Assembly (NCBI RefSeq): GCF_000521215.1
Contig: NZ_KI928925.1
Location: 47,406-111,405, forward strand
Source of the DNA: Labrenzia sp. DG1229
GTDB taxonomy: Bacteria; Pseudomonadota; Alphaproteobacteria; Rhizobiales; Stappiaceae
Length of the DNA stretch: 64,000 nucleotides
Direction: 5' to 3'
This document shows positions 29,319-38,673 of this stretch, one piece after another. The notes beneath the pieces are model-generated. The model saw nothing but the letters and a program-made list of their open reading frames with translations, made no database searches and was not told the DNA's origin. The translations under genes were made by a program, and so were the position numbers. The first letter of the stretch is position 1, and every line of letters begins with the position of its first letter.

Positions 29319-31562
29319 ATGGTGATGGATTTCCTTGCGCCTTCCGAACCCGATAACAAGAGGGATACGAAAACCCCCTGGAAAATTCTTGTTGTTGACG
29401 ATGATCCCGACGTGCACGAAGTGACGAGAATTGCGGTCGCCGGATGCTCATTCGAGGACCGTTCCTTCGATCTTTTGCATGCCTTGTCCGCACAGGAAGC
29501 GCGGCAGTTGCTTGTAGAGCATGACGATATCGCCGTTGCGCTGATCGATGTCGTGATGGAGAGCGACACGGCAGGTCTTGCTCTTGTCAGCTGGATCAGA
29601 TCGGAGCTCAAAAACAATTTTACGCGTCTTATCCTGAGAACCGGTCAACCGGGCTACGCTCCGCAAACAGACGTGATCATGAAATTTGATATCGATGGTT
29701 ACGCGGAAAAGGCAGAACTTTCCCGAACCAAGCTTATTACGGCGATCGTCACGGCTTTGCGTGGTTACAAACTCGTCATGTCGCTGGAAGACAACCGGCG
29801 AAAATTGAAGCAGTTGAATACCCAGTTTTCCGCGATCGTTGAAAAGAACGCCCTCGGCGAATTCGCGTCAGCCGTGCTTGAGCATTTTTCCGATCTGGTC
29901 GGGGAGCCGATTGACGGGTTGCTTTGCGGCCTTGAAGCCATGCCCGAATACGGGACTGCGGACATTTCAATGGTGCGCGTTCTTGCAGCTGCGGGTGAAT
30001 TTGAAGACAAGGTCGACCTGCCCCTTGAAGTCATCGGCGAGGATCTTGTTCGAAAATCGATCTTGGAATGTATCGAGAGCAAGGGGACCCATTCGACAGC
30101 TCAAGGCGTGGCCTTGCCGTTGGTAACCAGGAACGGGATGGCTGGAGCGCTCTACGTGGCACTTCCCCTTGCCATACTGGATGAGCGGATCGGGTCTGAA
30201 GTCGTTCAGCTTTTTGTATCCAATGTTGCTTTGGGTTATGAAAAAACCGGGTTGCTCGAACATATTCGGAACCTGGCCTATGTCGACCGGATGACCGGAC
30301 TGTCGACATTCTCGGGTTTCATTGAAGCCTTCCAGCGTCATGCCGCTGATGGCCGCCCACTCCTGGTGGTCCATTCGGACATTCAACGGTTTCGCGTCAT
30401 TGTCGACGGTATTGGCGATGAACAGGCCGGCGCCGTGCTGAAGCGGACCGGGCACAGGCTTTCCCAGACTTTCCCCGATGCCTTGACGATCGCCCGAAAG
30501 GAAAAGGATGAATTTCTCATTCTTCTCAAAGGAGGCGAAGAAAACAAGATACAGGATGTTGTCGCCAGGGTTGAAGAGGCATTCCAGGAACCGATCACGC
30601 TCCACGAAAATCAGATTACGCTAAGGTTGCGCCTGGGTTTTGCTGCTGCTGATGATGAAAAGAGGGGCGCCGAGGAAACGGTCAGGTATGCTTCGATCGC
30701 ACTGAACGATGTCAGGCAAAAGGGATTGACCAACCACGCGGTTTTTCACCCGCTTATGCAGGAGGCCGCGTTTGAAAGATTGCGGTTGGCGTCGCTCCTG
30801 ACCGGTTCAGGAAACCAGACCGAGTTTTCTCTGAATTATCAACCAATAATGCACGCGACAGACGAGAGCATCGCTTCCTTCGAAGCACTGATGCGCTTCA
30901 GGACAAAGTCCGGCAGTTTCCTCAATACAGCGCGAATGATTGAGGCAGCCGAGGCCAGCGGTTTGATAATCGAAATCGGTGCCTGGATGTTCAAGACCGC
31001 TTTTTCAGAATTCAGTCAGTTGAGCGGCGTTTCGGAGCACGTCAGGCTCAATGTCAATCTGTCTCCCAGACAAGTCCAGGCGAACAGGATCTACAAGGAC
31101 ATCGAGGATGCAGCTGCGGCTGCCAACTTTACCCTGGACCGGCTTGTGTTTGAAGTCACCGAGGGGCTGTTCGTCAGCAACGACCAGGTAACGATGTCGC
31201 TTTTGACCTGGCTGCGCAACAAGGGCGCAAAGGTGGTGATCGACGACTTCGGGACCGGATATTCGTCTTTCAGTTATCTTCGCAAGTTGCCCGTTGACGG
31301 TATCAAGATCGACAGAAGCTTCATCATGAACATGGAACAGGATGCGGATGCGCTGGCAGTGGTGAAGTCGATTATCGCGGTTGCGCAGGCACTGGATCTG
31401 AGTGTCACGGCCGAAGGTGTCGAAACGTCGGATCAGCGGCAAATAATGCAGGAGCTCCGCTGCGATTTTCTTCAGGGGTTTTTTTATGCCAAACCTCTTC
31501 CGAGTTCCGAGCTCGGTCCCTTTATTCAAAGTGCCATAGTCCCAGGCGCTGCGGCCGGCTGA
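29319..31562 (+). CDS. Response regulator with DUF3369, degenerate GGDEF and EAL domains
   Basis: The 747-residue product starts two bases after the kinase stop and is its likely partner. Domains in order are a REC domain (ILVVDDDPDVHEVT with the acidic pocket; phosphorylatable aspartate in VALIDVVMESD), DUF3369 (about residues 150-310), a GGDEF domain whose signature is degenerate (KEKDEF), and a C-terminal EAL phosphodiesterase. The EAL part keeps FEALMRF, LNVNLSPRQ, FEVTEG, IDDFGTGYSS, KIDRSF and AEGVET, so cyclic di-GMP hydrolysis is expected, while diguanylate cyclase activity is not. The first two methionines (29319, 29325) are both possible starts. Confidence 0.9.
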   Translation: MVMDFLAPSEPDNKRDTKTPWKILVVDDDPDVHEVTRIAVAGCSFEDRSFDLLHALSAQEARQLLVEHDDIAVALIDVVMESDTAGLALVSWIRSELKNNFTRLILRTGQPGYAPQTDVIMKFDIDGYAEKAELSRTKLITAIVTALRGYKLVMSLEDNRRKLKQLNTQFSAIVEKNALGEFASAVLEHFSDLVGEPIDGLLCGLEAMPEYGTADISMVRVLAAAGEFEDKVDLPLEVIGEDLVRKSILECIESKGTHSTAQGVALPLVTRNGMAGALYVALPLAILDERIGSEVVQLFVSNVALGYEKTGLLEHIRNLAYVDRMTGLSTFSGFIEAFQRHAADGRPLLVVHSDIQRFRVIVDGIGDEQAGAVLKRTGHRLSQTFPDALTIARKEKDEFLILLKGGEENKIQDVVARVEEAFQEPITLHENQITLRLRLGFAAADDEKRGAEETVRYASIALNDVRQKGLTNHAVFHPLMQEAAFERLRLASLLTGSGNQTEFSLNYQPIMHATDESIASFEALMRFRTKSGSFLNTARMIEAAEASGLIIEIGAWMFKTAFSEFSQLSGVSEHVRLNVNLSPRQVQANRIYKDIEDAAAAANFTLDRLVFEVTEGLFVSNDQVTMSLLTWLRNKGAKVVIDDFGTGYSSFSYLRKLPVDGIKIDRSFIMNMEQDADALAVVKSIIAVAQALDLSVTAEGVETSDQRQIMQELRCDFLQGFFYAKPLPSSELGPFIQSAIVPGAAAG

Positions 31563-31756
31563 AATCGTACTAGATTACGCGTCACGCCAAAATCCTCTCA
31601 CAACAACGGTGCGCAAACCCCGTGCGACTGCCGGTTGTCCGGTTTTCTTTCGTAACCGGGACATAAGTGATTGAAATTTGTGGCGAGGCAGGCTCTCATA
31701 GTTCCAAATCGATTTTACGGACAAGCGCGACAACACGCGATTTGAGGGGGAACACT

Positions 31757-32461
31757 ATGGATATGAACGGCTCCCACCGAATACCGGCAAAACGAGAGGC
31801 CGTCTGGGAGGCTCTCAACGATCCTGAAGTGCTGAAAGCCTGCATACCTGGTTGCGAGAGCCTGGAAAAAACGTCCGAGACGGAAATGAATGCAGCGGTG
31901 ACGACGAAGATCGGGCCGGTTAAGGCGAAGTTCAAGGGAGCAGTCACGCTTGAGGATCTCAACCCGCCCGAGAGCTACACGATCAAGGGAGAAGGCAAGG
32001 GCGGCGTTGCCGGTTTTGCCAAGGGATCAGCGCAAGTCCGGCTGTTGGAAGAAGGAGCTGAGACAGTTCTGAACTATGAGGCAAAAGCTCAGGTCGGCGG
32101 CAAGCTTGCACAGCTAGGTAGCCGGTTGGTCGATTCGACTGCGAAAAAGCTGGCTGACGAGTTTTTTACCAAGTTCACCGAGCGGGTCGGCGAGGGACAG
32201 GGTGCACCGGAGGCAAGTCCGCCTGCCAACAATGAACTGGATGCCGGGGTTGCCGAGGAAGCCAAACGAATAGCAATTGAAGAGACGCCCGGTGAAGTTC
32301 TGCACGCGATCGAGGAAGCGGAGCATGCGGTCGAGGAGTCGTTGCAAAAGGCGGAGGAAAACCTGGAAGTTGCGGCGGGGCGCAACGCGTATGGCGGCCC
32401 GATGGTGTGGGGCCTTGCGTTGCTTGGCGTGTTGATCCTCGTGCTTGCGCTCGCAAGCTGA
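31757..32461 (+). CDS. coxG: CoxG-type SRPBCC protein with C-terminal membrane anchor
   Basis: CoxG-family proteins are linked to CO-dehydrogenase-type molybdenum hydroxylases and are thought to help recruit them to the membrane. The 234-residue product has the SRPBCC fold region (about residues 1-145; CIPGCESLEK and GSRLVDSTAKKLADEFF are typical), a variable Glu/Ala-rich linker, and a C-terminal hydrophobic helix (GGPMVWGLALLGVLILVLALAS). The start at 31757 has GAGGGGG six bases upstream; the longer frame to 31667 has none. It lies 125 bases before the coxSLM genes. Confidence 0.88.
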   Translation: MDMNGSHRIPAKREAVWEALNDPEVLKACIPGCESLEKTSETEMNAAVTTKIGPVKAKFKGAVTLEDLNPPESYTIKGEGKGGVAGFAKGSAQVRLLEEGAETVLNYEAKAQVGGKLAQLGSRLVDSTAKKLADEFFTKFTERVGEGQGAPEASPPANNELDAGVAEEAKRIAIEETPGEVLHAIEEAEHAVEESLQKAEENLEVAAGRNAYGGPMVWGLALLGVLILVLALAS

Positions 32462-32586
32462 GTTCATATTCAGTGATCGGCCTTTGATGAATGGCACGAA
32501 GGGATGCGGAAGAGACGCGAATAACCAGACGGATCGGACCGGAATTTCGGACTTGGTCCTGGAAATATCATTAGGGAGAGGACTTT

Positions 32587-33078
32587 ATGTCGAAGGTATC
32601 GATGGTCTTGAACGGGAAGACGGTTTCATCGGATGTTGAGGACCGTACTTTGCTTGTTTCGTTCATACGGGATGTCCGTGGTTTGACGGGCACGCATGTT
32701 GGTTGTGACACGTCTCAGTGTGGTGCGTGTGTTGTTCATGTTGACGGCAAGGCTGTTAAGGCCTGCACGATGCTTGCGGTTCAGGCGTCCGGGTCGGATG
32801 TTGTGACGCTTGAGGGGATCGGGTCTGCGACGTCGCTTCATCCTGTTCAGGCAGCGTTTCGGGAGCATCACGGTCTTCAGTGCGGATTTTGCACGCCTGG
32901 GATGATCATGAGTGCGGTTGACATGATCAATCGTCATGGGGCGGGCAATCTGGATGAGGCGACGATCCGCGACGAGCTTGAGGGCAACATCTGCCGGTGC
33001 ACGGGCTATCACAACATTGTCAAGGCGATCAAGGCGGCGTCGGACCAGATGGCCGGGATGTCTCAGGCTGCTGAATAG
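32587..33078 (+). CDS. coxS: CO dehydrogenase-type hydroxylase, [2Fe-2S] small subunit
   Basis: This is the electron-transfer subunit of an aerobic CO dehydrogenase/xanthine dehydrogenase-family enzyme. In 163 residues it has the plant-ferredoxin-type cluster ([15 protein letters not shown] ... C) and the second cluster motifs CGFCTPGM and [17 protein letters not shown] precedes the ATG. Together with coxL and coxM in the order S-L-M it forms the usual heterotrimer. Confidence 0.93.
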   Translation: MSKVSMVLNGKTVSSDVEDRTLLVSFIRDVRGLTGTHVGCDTSQCGACVVHVDGKAVKACTMLAVQASGSDVVTLEGIGSATSLHPVQAAFREHHGLQCGFCTPGMIMSAVDMINRHGAGNLDEATIRDELEGNICRCTGYHNIVKAIKAASDQMAGMSQAAE

Positions 33079-33213
33079 GCGGCCTGGTTGGGGAATTCGA
33101 TGCGTGTCCGGGTTGGCGCGTGAGGCAGTTTAGGACCAATCAGCTCACCGAGGGCCGGGAGGACGCGGCGCGAACGGGTGGAGTACCCGGAGCTGATATT
33201 TGGGAGAGAGAAG

Positions 33214-35574
33214 ATGGCTATTGAGGGGATCGGCGCCCGGGCGCTGCGCAAGGAAGACAAGCGCTTCATAACCGGCAAGGGTCAGTATACGGACGACATG
33301 GTTCTGCCTGGCATGGGTCATGCGGCTTTTGTTCGCTCGCCGCATGCGCATGCGAAGGTGATCGGGATTGATGCCAGTGCGGCGCTTTCGATGCCGGGTG
33401 TTGATGCGGTTCTGACGGGGGACCAGCTTGTCGGTGACGGCATTGGCAATCTGATCTGCGGCTGGATGATCCATTCCAAGGACGGGACGCCGATGAAGAT
33501 GGGCGGCTGGCGGGCTCTTGAGCCGGAAGTCGTGCGTCATGTCGGTCAGGCGATTGCGGTTGTTGTTGCCGATACGCCGGCGGAGGCACGCGATGCGGCT
33601 GATGCGGTTGTTGTCGATTATGAGGAGCTTCCGGCGGTTGTTGATGCTGTTGCGGCGCTTGAGCCCGGAGCACCGCAGATCCATCCGGAAGCGGAAGGCA
33701 ATCTGATTTACGACTGGGAGATCGGCGACGAGGCTGCTGTGAATGCGGCCTTTGCGAGTGCCGCGCATGTGACGAAGATGGAGATCCGCAACAACCGTCT
33801 GGTTCCGAACCCGATGGAGCCTCGGGCGGCGCTTGCCAGCTACAATGACGCGGAAGAGCATCACACGCTCTATACGACCTCGCAGAACCCGCATGTTGCC
33901 CGTCTTGTTCTGTCGGCGTTCTACAATGTCGCGCCGGAGCACAAGCTTCGGGTGATTGCGCCGGATGTGGGTGGTGGCTTCGGGTCGAAGATCTACATCT
34001 ATCCGGAAGAGATGGTGTGCTTGTGGGCGTCGAAGCGTGTCGGCCGCCCGGTGAAGTGGGTGTCGGACCGCACGGAGGCGTTCCTGACGGATGCGCATGG
34101 TCGCGATCATGTCTCTGAGGCGGAGCTTGCGCTGGATGCGGACAACCGGATCACGGGATTGCGTGTGAAGACGATAGCCAATCTTGGCGCCTACATGTCG
34201 CTGTTTTCCTCTTCGGTGCCGACATATCTTTATGCGACGCTTTTGTCTGGCCAGTACAACATTCCGGCGATCCATGCGAATGTGAAGACGGTCTATACCA
34301 ACACGACGGCCGTTGATGCGTATCGGGGTGCGGGGCGTCCGGAGGCGACTTATCTTGTCGAGCGGATGATGGAGACGGCGGCCCGAGAGGTGGGTCTGTC
34401 TCCGGCGGACTTCCGGCGCAAGAACTTCGTGCGTGAGTTCCCGCATCAGACGCCGGTGATCATGTGCTATGACGCGGGCGATTATGACGCGACGCTGGAT
34501 GCGGCGCTTCAGGCAGCCGATTATGCGGGCTTTGCGGCGCGCAAGGCGGAGGCTGCCTCGCGCGGCAAGCTGCGGGGCATCGGTCTTTCCTGCTATATCG
34601 AGGCGTGCGGCATTGCGCCGTCAGCCGCGGTTGGGTCTCTGGGGGCCGGTGTGGGACTTTGGGAATCGGCCGAGGTCCGGGTGAACCCTGTGGGCACGGT
34701 CGAGGTGCTGACGGGCTCTCACAGTCACGGCCAGGGTCATGAGACGACGTTTGCGCAGTTGATCAGCGAGCGGTTCGGTCTGGACAGCGATGCGGTTTCG
34801 ATCGTGCATGGCGATACGGACAAGGTCCAGTTCGGCATGGGCACCTACGGGTCCCGGTCGGGTGCAGTCGGCATGTCTGCGATCGTGAAGGCGCTGGACA
34901 AGGTTGAAGCGAAGGCGAAGAAGATCGCGGCGCACCTGATGGAGGCTGCCGAGGGCGACATCCAGATCGAGGGTGGCGAGTTGAAGGTTGCGGGCACGGA
35001 CAAGAAGCTTTCGTTCACGGAAGTGGCGCTTGCGGCCTATACGGCGCACAATCTACCCGAAGGCATGGAGCCCGGTCTTAAGGAGGGGGCGTTCTATGAT
35101 CCGACCAACTTCACGTTCCCGGCGGGCACATATGTTTGCGAGGTTGAAATCGATCCGGAGACGGGCCAGACGGAAATCGTGAGTTTTGTGGCGGCGGACG
35201 ACTTCGGCAAGGTTATCAACCCGATGATCGTGGAAGGCCAGGTGCATGGCGGTCTTGTTCAGGGGATCGGCCAGGCGCTTCTGGAGAACGCGGCCTATGA
35301 CGAGAACGGTCAGCTTCTGACGGCGTCCTACATGGACTACACGATGCCGCGCGCGGATGATGTGCCCTCGTTCAACCTGTCGACGCACGAGACGCTTTGC
35401 CCGGGCAACCCGCTCGGGATGAAGGGGTGCGGTGAGGCCGGTGCGATCGGGTCTCCGCCTGCGGTGATCAACGCGATCACGGATGCGCTCGGATCGAATG
35501 ATCTGACGATGCCGGCAACGCCCGAGAAGGTTTGGCAGCTTTGCCAGGGCGCGGTGAAACAGGCCGCCGAGTGA
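33214..35574 (+). CDS. coxL: CO dehydrogenase-type hydroxylase, large molybdenum subunit, form II
   Basis: The 786-residue molybdopterin-cytosine-dinucleotide subunit contains VGGGFGSK, the active-site loop AYRGAGR (bases 34318-34338) and the catalytic glutamate region GCGEAGAIGSPPA. True CO oxidisers (form I) carry AYxCSFR; AYRGAGR marks form II (BMS/OMP-like) enzymes, whose physiological substrates are mostly unknown and may not be CO. ATG 33214 has GGGAGAG just upstream; a GTG 12 codons earlier is less likely. Codon choice is unusual, with heavy use of ACG, GTT and GCG compared with its neighbours. Confidence 0.9.
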   Translation: MAIEGIGARALRKEDKRFITGKGQYTDDMVLPGMGHAAFVRSPHAHAKVIGIDASAALSMPGVDAVLTGDQLVGDGIGNLICGWMIHSKDGTPMKMGGWRALEPEVVRHVGQAIAVVVADTPAEARDAADAVVVDYEELPAVVDAVAALEPGAPQIHPEAEGNLIYDWEIGDEAAVNAAFASAAHVTKMEIRNNRLVPNPMEPRAALASYNDAEEHHTLYTTSQNPHVARLVLSAFYNVAPEHKLRVIAPDVGGGFGSKIYIYPEEMVCLWASKRVGRPVKWVSDRTEAFLTDAHGRDHVSEAELALDADNRITGLRVKTIANLGAYMSLFSSSVPTYLYATLLSGQYNIPAIHANVKTVYTNTTAVDAYRGAGRPEATYLVERMMETAAREVGLSPADFRRKNFVREFPHQTPVIMCYDAGDYDATLDAALQAADYAGFAARKAEAASRGKLRGIGLSCYIEACGIAPSAAVGSLGAGVGLWESAEVRVNPVGTVEVLTGSHSHGQGHETTFAQLISERFGLDSDAVSIVHGDTDKVQFGMGTYGSRSGAVGMSAIVKALDKVEAKAKKIAAHLMEAAEGDIQIEGGELKVAGTDKKLSFTEVALAAYTAHNLPEGMEPGLKEGAFYDPTNFTFPAGTYVCEVEIDPETGQTEIVSFVAADDFGKVINPMIVEGQVHGGLVQGIGQALLENAAYDENGQLLTASYMDYTMPRADDVPSFNLSTHETLCPGNPLGMKGCGEAGAIGSPPAVINAITDALGSNDLTMPATPEKVWQLCQGAVKQAAE

Positions 35575-35588
35575 GTTCGAGACATCTT

Positions 35589-35609
35589 CGGGCAGGCCAT
35601 GCCTGCCCG
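35589..35609 (+). promoter_or_regulatory. Intercistronic hairpin between coxL and coxM
   Basis: CGGGCAGGC (35589-35597) and GCCTGCCCG (35601-35609) form a perfect 9-bp stem with a 3-base loop, without a T tract. It more likely shapes relative mRNA levels within the operon than terminates it. Confidence 0.6.
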
Positions 35610-35643
35610 TTCACGGGACAAGAAGATTTAGGGGAGACCCGGT

Positions 35644-36444
35644 ATGTATGAAACGACTTATCACCGCGCAGGTTCTGTTGCCGAAGCATCGGATCTGATG
35701 TCGAAGGCGGATGACGGCAAGGTTCTTGGGGGCGGTCAGACGCTTCTGCCGACGATGAAGCAGCGCCTTGCTGCGCCGAGCGATCTTGTTGATGTGACGA
35801 AGGTTGCCGAGATGAACGGCATCAGCGAGGGCGATGGCAGTGTGTCGATCGGTGCGGCAACGACCCATGCGGAGGTTGCCTCGTCCGATCTGGTAAAGGC
35901 GAAGCTGGCGAGCCTTGCAGGTCTTGCAGGCGGGATCGGCGATCCGGCGGTGCGGCACATGGGAACGATCGGCGGTTCGGTCGCCAACAACGACCCGGCG
36001 GCGGACTACCCGGCAGCGCTTGTGGCGCTGGGGGCAACGGTTGTGACCAGCAAGCGCTCGCTCAGTGCCGGGGACTTCTTCACCGGCATGTTCGACACGG
36101 CGCTGGATGAAGACGAGATCGTGGTCTCGGTGAGCTTCCCGCTGATCGAGAAGGGGGCCTATGCCAAGTATCCGAACCCGGCCTCTCGCTATGCCATGGC
36201 CGGTGTCTATGTGGCCAAACACCTGGACGGCTCGGTTCGGGTGGCGGTCACCGGAGCCGGGCAGGACGGCGTCTTCCGGGTCGAGGGCATGGAAGCGGCG
36301 CTTGCCGCCAACTGGTCGCCGGACGCCGTCGCAAACATCACCGTGGACGCCAACTCCATGCTGCACGACATCCACGGATCAGCAGCATACCGCGCAAACC
36401 TCGTCACAGTCATGGCAAAACGCGCCGTCAAAGCCGCAGGGTAA
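35644..36444 (+). CDS. coxM: CO dehydrogenase-type hydroxylase, FAD-binding medium subunit
   Basis: The 266-residue flavoprotein subunit passes electrons from the iron-sulfur subunit to the acceptor. The two FAD pyrophosphate-binding motifs are visible as GGGQTLLPTMKQRL and MGTIGGSVANNDPAADYPA. GGGGAGA lies before the ATG. It is the last gene of coxS-coxL-coxM, and a terminator follows 16 bases after its stop. Confidence 0.92.
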   Translation: MYETTYHRAGSVAEASDLMSKADDGKVLGGGQTLLPTMKQRLAAPSDLVDVTKVAEMNGISEGDGSVSIGAATTHAEVASSDLVKAKLASLAGLAGGIGDPAVRHMGTIGGSVANNDPAADYPAALVALGATVVTSKRSLSAGDFFTGMFDTALDEDEIVVSVSFPLIEKGAYAKYPNPASRYAMAGVYVAKHLDGSVRVAVTGAGQDGVFRVEGMEAALAANWSPDAVANITVDANSMLHDIHGSAAYRANLVTVMAKRAVKAAG

Positions 36445-36459
36445 GAGCTGAAACTGAAG

Positions 36460-36492
36460 TCCGGCGCCTGTATTGACGGCGCCGGATTATTT
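36460..36492 (+). terminator. Terminator after coxM
   Basis: TCCGGCGCC (36460-36468) and GGCGCCGGA (36478-36486) form a perfect 9-bp stem with a nine-base loop, followed by TTATTT. It sits between coxM and the convergent SnoaL-like gene; the T-rich side serves the + strand. Confidence 0.75.
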
Positions 36493-37474
36493 ATGTCTGC
36501 TCGCCGATCAGGTCTCGGCCCATTTGCTGGAACAGGTCGATATAGTCGAGCATTACCCAGTTCTCCATGATCTTGCCTCCGGCGCAGCGATAGAAATCCA
36601 TGACGCGAAGCGTTAGCGACCTGCCCGAGGCTGGAACTCCCAGATAATCACCCTTGTGGGTCATGGTCATGGATGGCCAGCCGCTGACCGCGGCATAATT
36701 TCCGTCCCCAATGCGGCAATAGTGATTGCCGCCGACACGATCGGGAAACGCCGTCAGAAACGGTGCGCGGTGATCCTTTTCAAAGCCGCTCCAACGGTAA
36801 TTAGACCCGATACCACCCGGTCCGTACCAAAGCATGTCGTCGTGCCAGTATCCGTCGTCTCCCGTCTGCCCGCTGGAGGTGAAGGTTTCGGGGTCGAATG
36901 CCGTCAGATCGTCGAGCATGGCTTCGCATAGATCGAGTGTCTCCTCACCGTCCGCCGATCCCGAAGGCAGGACGCCGTCATGTGTTGCCGGTCCCGGGAA
37001 AAGCATTTCTGTTCCGAACATCTCCGGCAGGGGGAACCGACCGGCCTGACGCATCAGGTCGATGAGATCGACGATGATCTTGGCTTCCGAAATACGTCCG
37101 TCCGGCTCGACGCGATAAAATTCTCCCGACCTCAGGAAGACAAGATTGTTCGACGGTTTTACGCCGAAAAGCGGGTTCTCGAAGTTGCCCAGATAGTGCG
37201 TGACCGCAGCGATCCAGTGACCGCCGGGCGAGCGACGGTTCGGTCCGCCGATGAAAATTTCGTCTCGCCGGCGTACGTGTGAAAAGGCTTCCCGGAGGGG
37301 CAGGAAAAAGCCGTCGCGAACTTCCTCGCGTCCCGCAAGCCTGTTCACTGGATGGGCGATGTTCCAGATTGTAGCGTCAGTTAAGTGTCTGAAGATTAAC
37401 GCATCCAACTCGTTTCGGGGAACTGTGAGGACGTCGTTCAGAAAGGTGTTTGATATGCGTCGGAAGTCGGACAT
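36491..37474 (-). CDS. SnoaL-like (NTF2-fold) double-domain protein A
   Basis: The 327-residue protein appears to hold two SnoaL/NTF2-like cone-fold domains (about residues 10-150 and 190-325). The second has WHDDMLWYGPGGIGS, SGWPSMTMTHKGDYLG, SGRSLTLRVMDFYRC and GGKIMENWVMLDYIDLFQQMG, the set shared by its paralogues at 41975 and 44963. SnoaL-type enzymes cyclise or hydrolyse small polyketide or ester-like substrates; nothing here identifies the reaction. It is read divergently from the ABC importer, with two palindromic operators between them, so it belongs to the same regulon. Confidence 0.8.
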   Translation of the reverse strand: MSDFRRISNTFLNDVLTVPRNELDALIFRHLTDATIWNIAHPVNRLAGREEVRDGFFLPLREAFSHVRRRDEIFIGGPNRRSPGGHWIAAVTHYLGNFENPLFGVKPSNNLVFLRSGEFYRVEPDGRISEAKIIVDLIDLMRQAGRFPLPEMFGTEMLFPGPATHDGVLPSGSADGEETLDLCEAMLDDLTAFDPETFTSSGQTGDDGYWHDDMLWYGPGGIGSNYRWSGFEKDHRAPFLTAFPDRVGGNHYCRIGDGNYAAVSGWPSMTMTHKGDYLGVPASGRSLTLRVMDFYRCAGGKIMENWVMLDYIDLFQQMGRDLIGEQT

Positions 37475-37517
37475 TTGGTGCCTTGTCAGGTCTATGAAAT
37501 TTCACGTATGTCAACTA

Positions 37518-37537
37518 TTTTGCATTCGTATGCAAAA
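37518..37537. promoter_or_regulatory. Candidate LacI operator O1
   Basis: TTTTGCAT-TCGT-ATGCAAAA is a perfect 8-bp dyad with a 4-base centre. It lies 44 bases upstream of SnoaL protein A and about 87 bases upstream of the ABC ATPase. The same motif recurs at 37573 and 43553, which strongly suggests one regulator, most simply the LacI-family protein at 46776. Confidence 0.8.
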
Positions 37538-37572
37538 AGATATTGCGAAAGTCATTTCTCTGTGTCTAGTTA

Positions 37573-37592
37573 TTTTGCATAGGAATGCAAAT
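37573..37592. promoter_or_regulatory. Candidate LacI operator O2
   Basis: TTTTGCAT-AGGA-ATGCAAAT is a 7-bp perfect dyad of the same consensus as O1. It lies 32 bases upstream of the ABC ATPase start, and its centre is 55 bases from that of O1. It probably overlaps or closely follows the ABC promoter. Confidence 0.78.
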
Positions 37593-37623
37593 TTGGCTGC
37601 CGGTCAATTTAGGAGGGGACGCA

Positions 37624-38673
37624 GTGGCTGAAATTCAGCTGAAAAACGTGTCGAAACGTTGGGGGTCGTTTGTCGGTGTCGACAATTTCGATCTTACCAT
37701 TGCCGACCGTGAATTTCTGGTTCTGCTTGGTCCTTCAGGATGCGGCAAGACCACGACCATGCGCATGATTGCCGGCCTGGAGGATGCGACGGGAGGCGAT
37801 ATCCTGATCGACGGCAGTCGTGTCAATGATCTGGAGCCCAAGGATCGGGACGTGGCCATGGTATTCCAGAGTTACGCGCTTTATCCAAACATGAACGTTT
37901 ACGAAAACATCCGCTTTCCACTGAAGGTGCGGCGCGTGGATCCTGGCACGCACGACGAAAAAGTCCGCCGTGCCAGTGCGATGGTGGAGCTGGACGATTT
38001 CCTGCATCGCAAGCCTGCGGAACTTTCAGGTGGTCAGCGTCAGCGGGTGGCGCTGGCACGTGCGATCGTACGTGAACCGAACGTGTTCCTGATGGACGAG
38101 CCGCTGTCGAACCTGGACGCAAAGCTGCGGGTCTCGACGCGCGCGCAGATCAAGAATCTCAGCCATGAGCTGGCCGTGACCACGATTTATGTGACCCACG
38201 ACCAGATCGAGGCGATGACGCTGGCCGACCGGGTCGTCGTAATGAAGAACGGGGTGGTTCAGCAGATCGGTAGCCCGACCGAGATCTATGACAGGCCCGC
38301 CAATGCATTTGTCGCAAGTTTCATCGGCAACCCGGCCATGAATCTGTTGGAGGGCGAAGTGGCAGACGGCACCTTCCACGCGCCGAATGTTTCTATCCCC
38401 GGGTTGAGTGCGGCAGATGGCAAGGTCGTTCTGGGGTTTCGTGCGGAAGATGCGAACGTCGTGCAGAACGGTGGTCAGATAAATGCGCCGATCTACACCA
38501 TGGAGCTTCTCGGCGACGCGACCATGGTCAGCGTGCGGATCGGTGGAGCGCTCGTCAGCGTGAAAGCCGACAAGACTTTCCGTGCGGAAATTGATGACCC
38601 GGTTTCCATCGAGGTCCACCAGGGTCACTGCCACCTTTTTGACGCGGAAACGGGTGCGCGCATCGGGGGCTGA
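37624..38673 (+). CDS. ABC transporter ATPase, MalK/UgpC type
   Basis: The 349-residue ATPase drives the importer encoded downstream. It has Walker A GPSGCGKTT, the Q-loop VFQSYALYPNMN, the signature LSGGQRQRVALARA, Walker B VFLMDEPLSNLDAKLR and the switch histidine in YVTHDQIEA. The C-terminal TOBE/OB region (about residues 240-349) is typical of carbohydrate and polyol importers. GTG 37624 is chosen because AGGAGGGG lies just upstream; an earlier ATG at 37585 sits inside operator O2. Confidence 0.93.
   Translation: MAEIQLKNVSKRWGSFVGVDNFDLTIADREFLVLLGPSGCGKTTTMRMIAGLEDATGGDILIDGSRVNDLEPKDRDVAMVFQSYALYPNMNVYENIRFPLKVRRVDPGTHDEKVRRASAMVELDDFLHRKPAELSGGQRQRVALARAIVREPNVFLMDEPLSNLDAKLRVSTRAQIKNLSHELAVTTIYVTHDQIEAMTLADRVVVMKNGVVQQIGSPTEIYDRPANAFVASFIGNPAMNLLEGEVADGTFHAPNVSIPGLSAADGKVVLGFRAEDANVVQNGGQINAPIYTMELLGDATMVSVRIGGALVSVKADKTFRAEIDDPVSIEVHQGHCHLFDAETGARIGG

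Noticed and set aside
33145..34446. 433-codon open frame on the minus strand
   Set aside because: It is the shadow of coxL, produced by its lack of TCA, CTA and TTA codons; the product is arginine-rich with no domain.
32587..36444. True carbon monoxide dehydrogenase (form I)
   Set aside because: The active-site loop reads AYRGAGR rather than AYxCSFR and the order is S-L-M, so CO oxidation should not be assumed.
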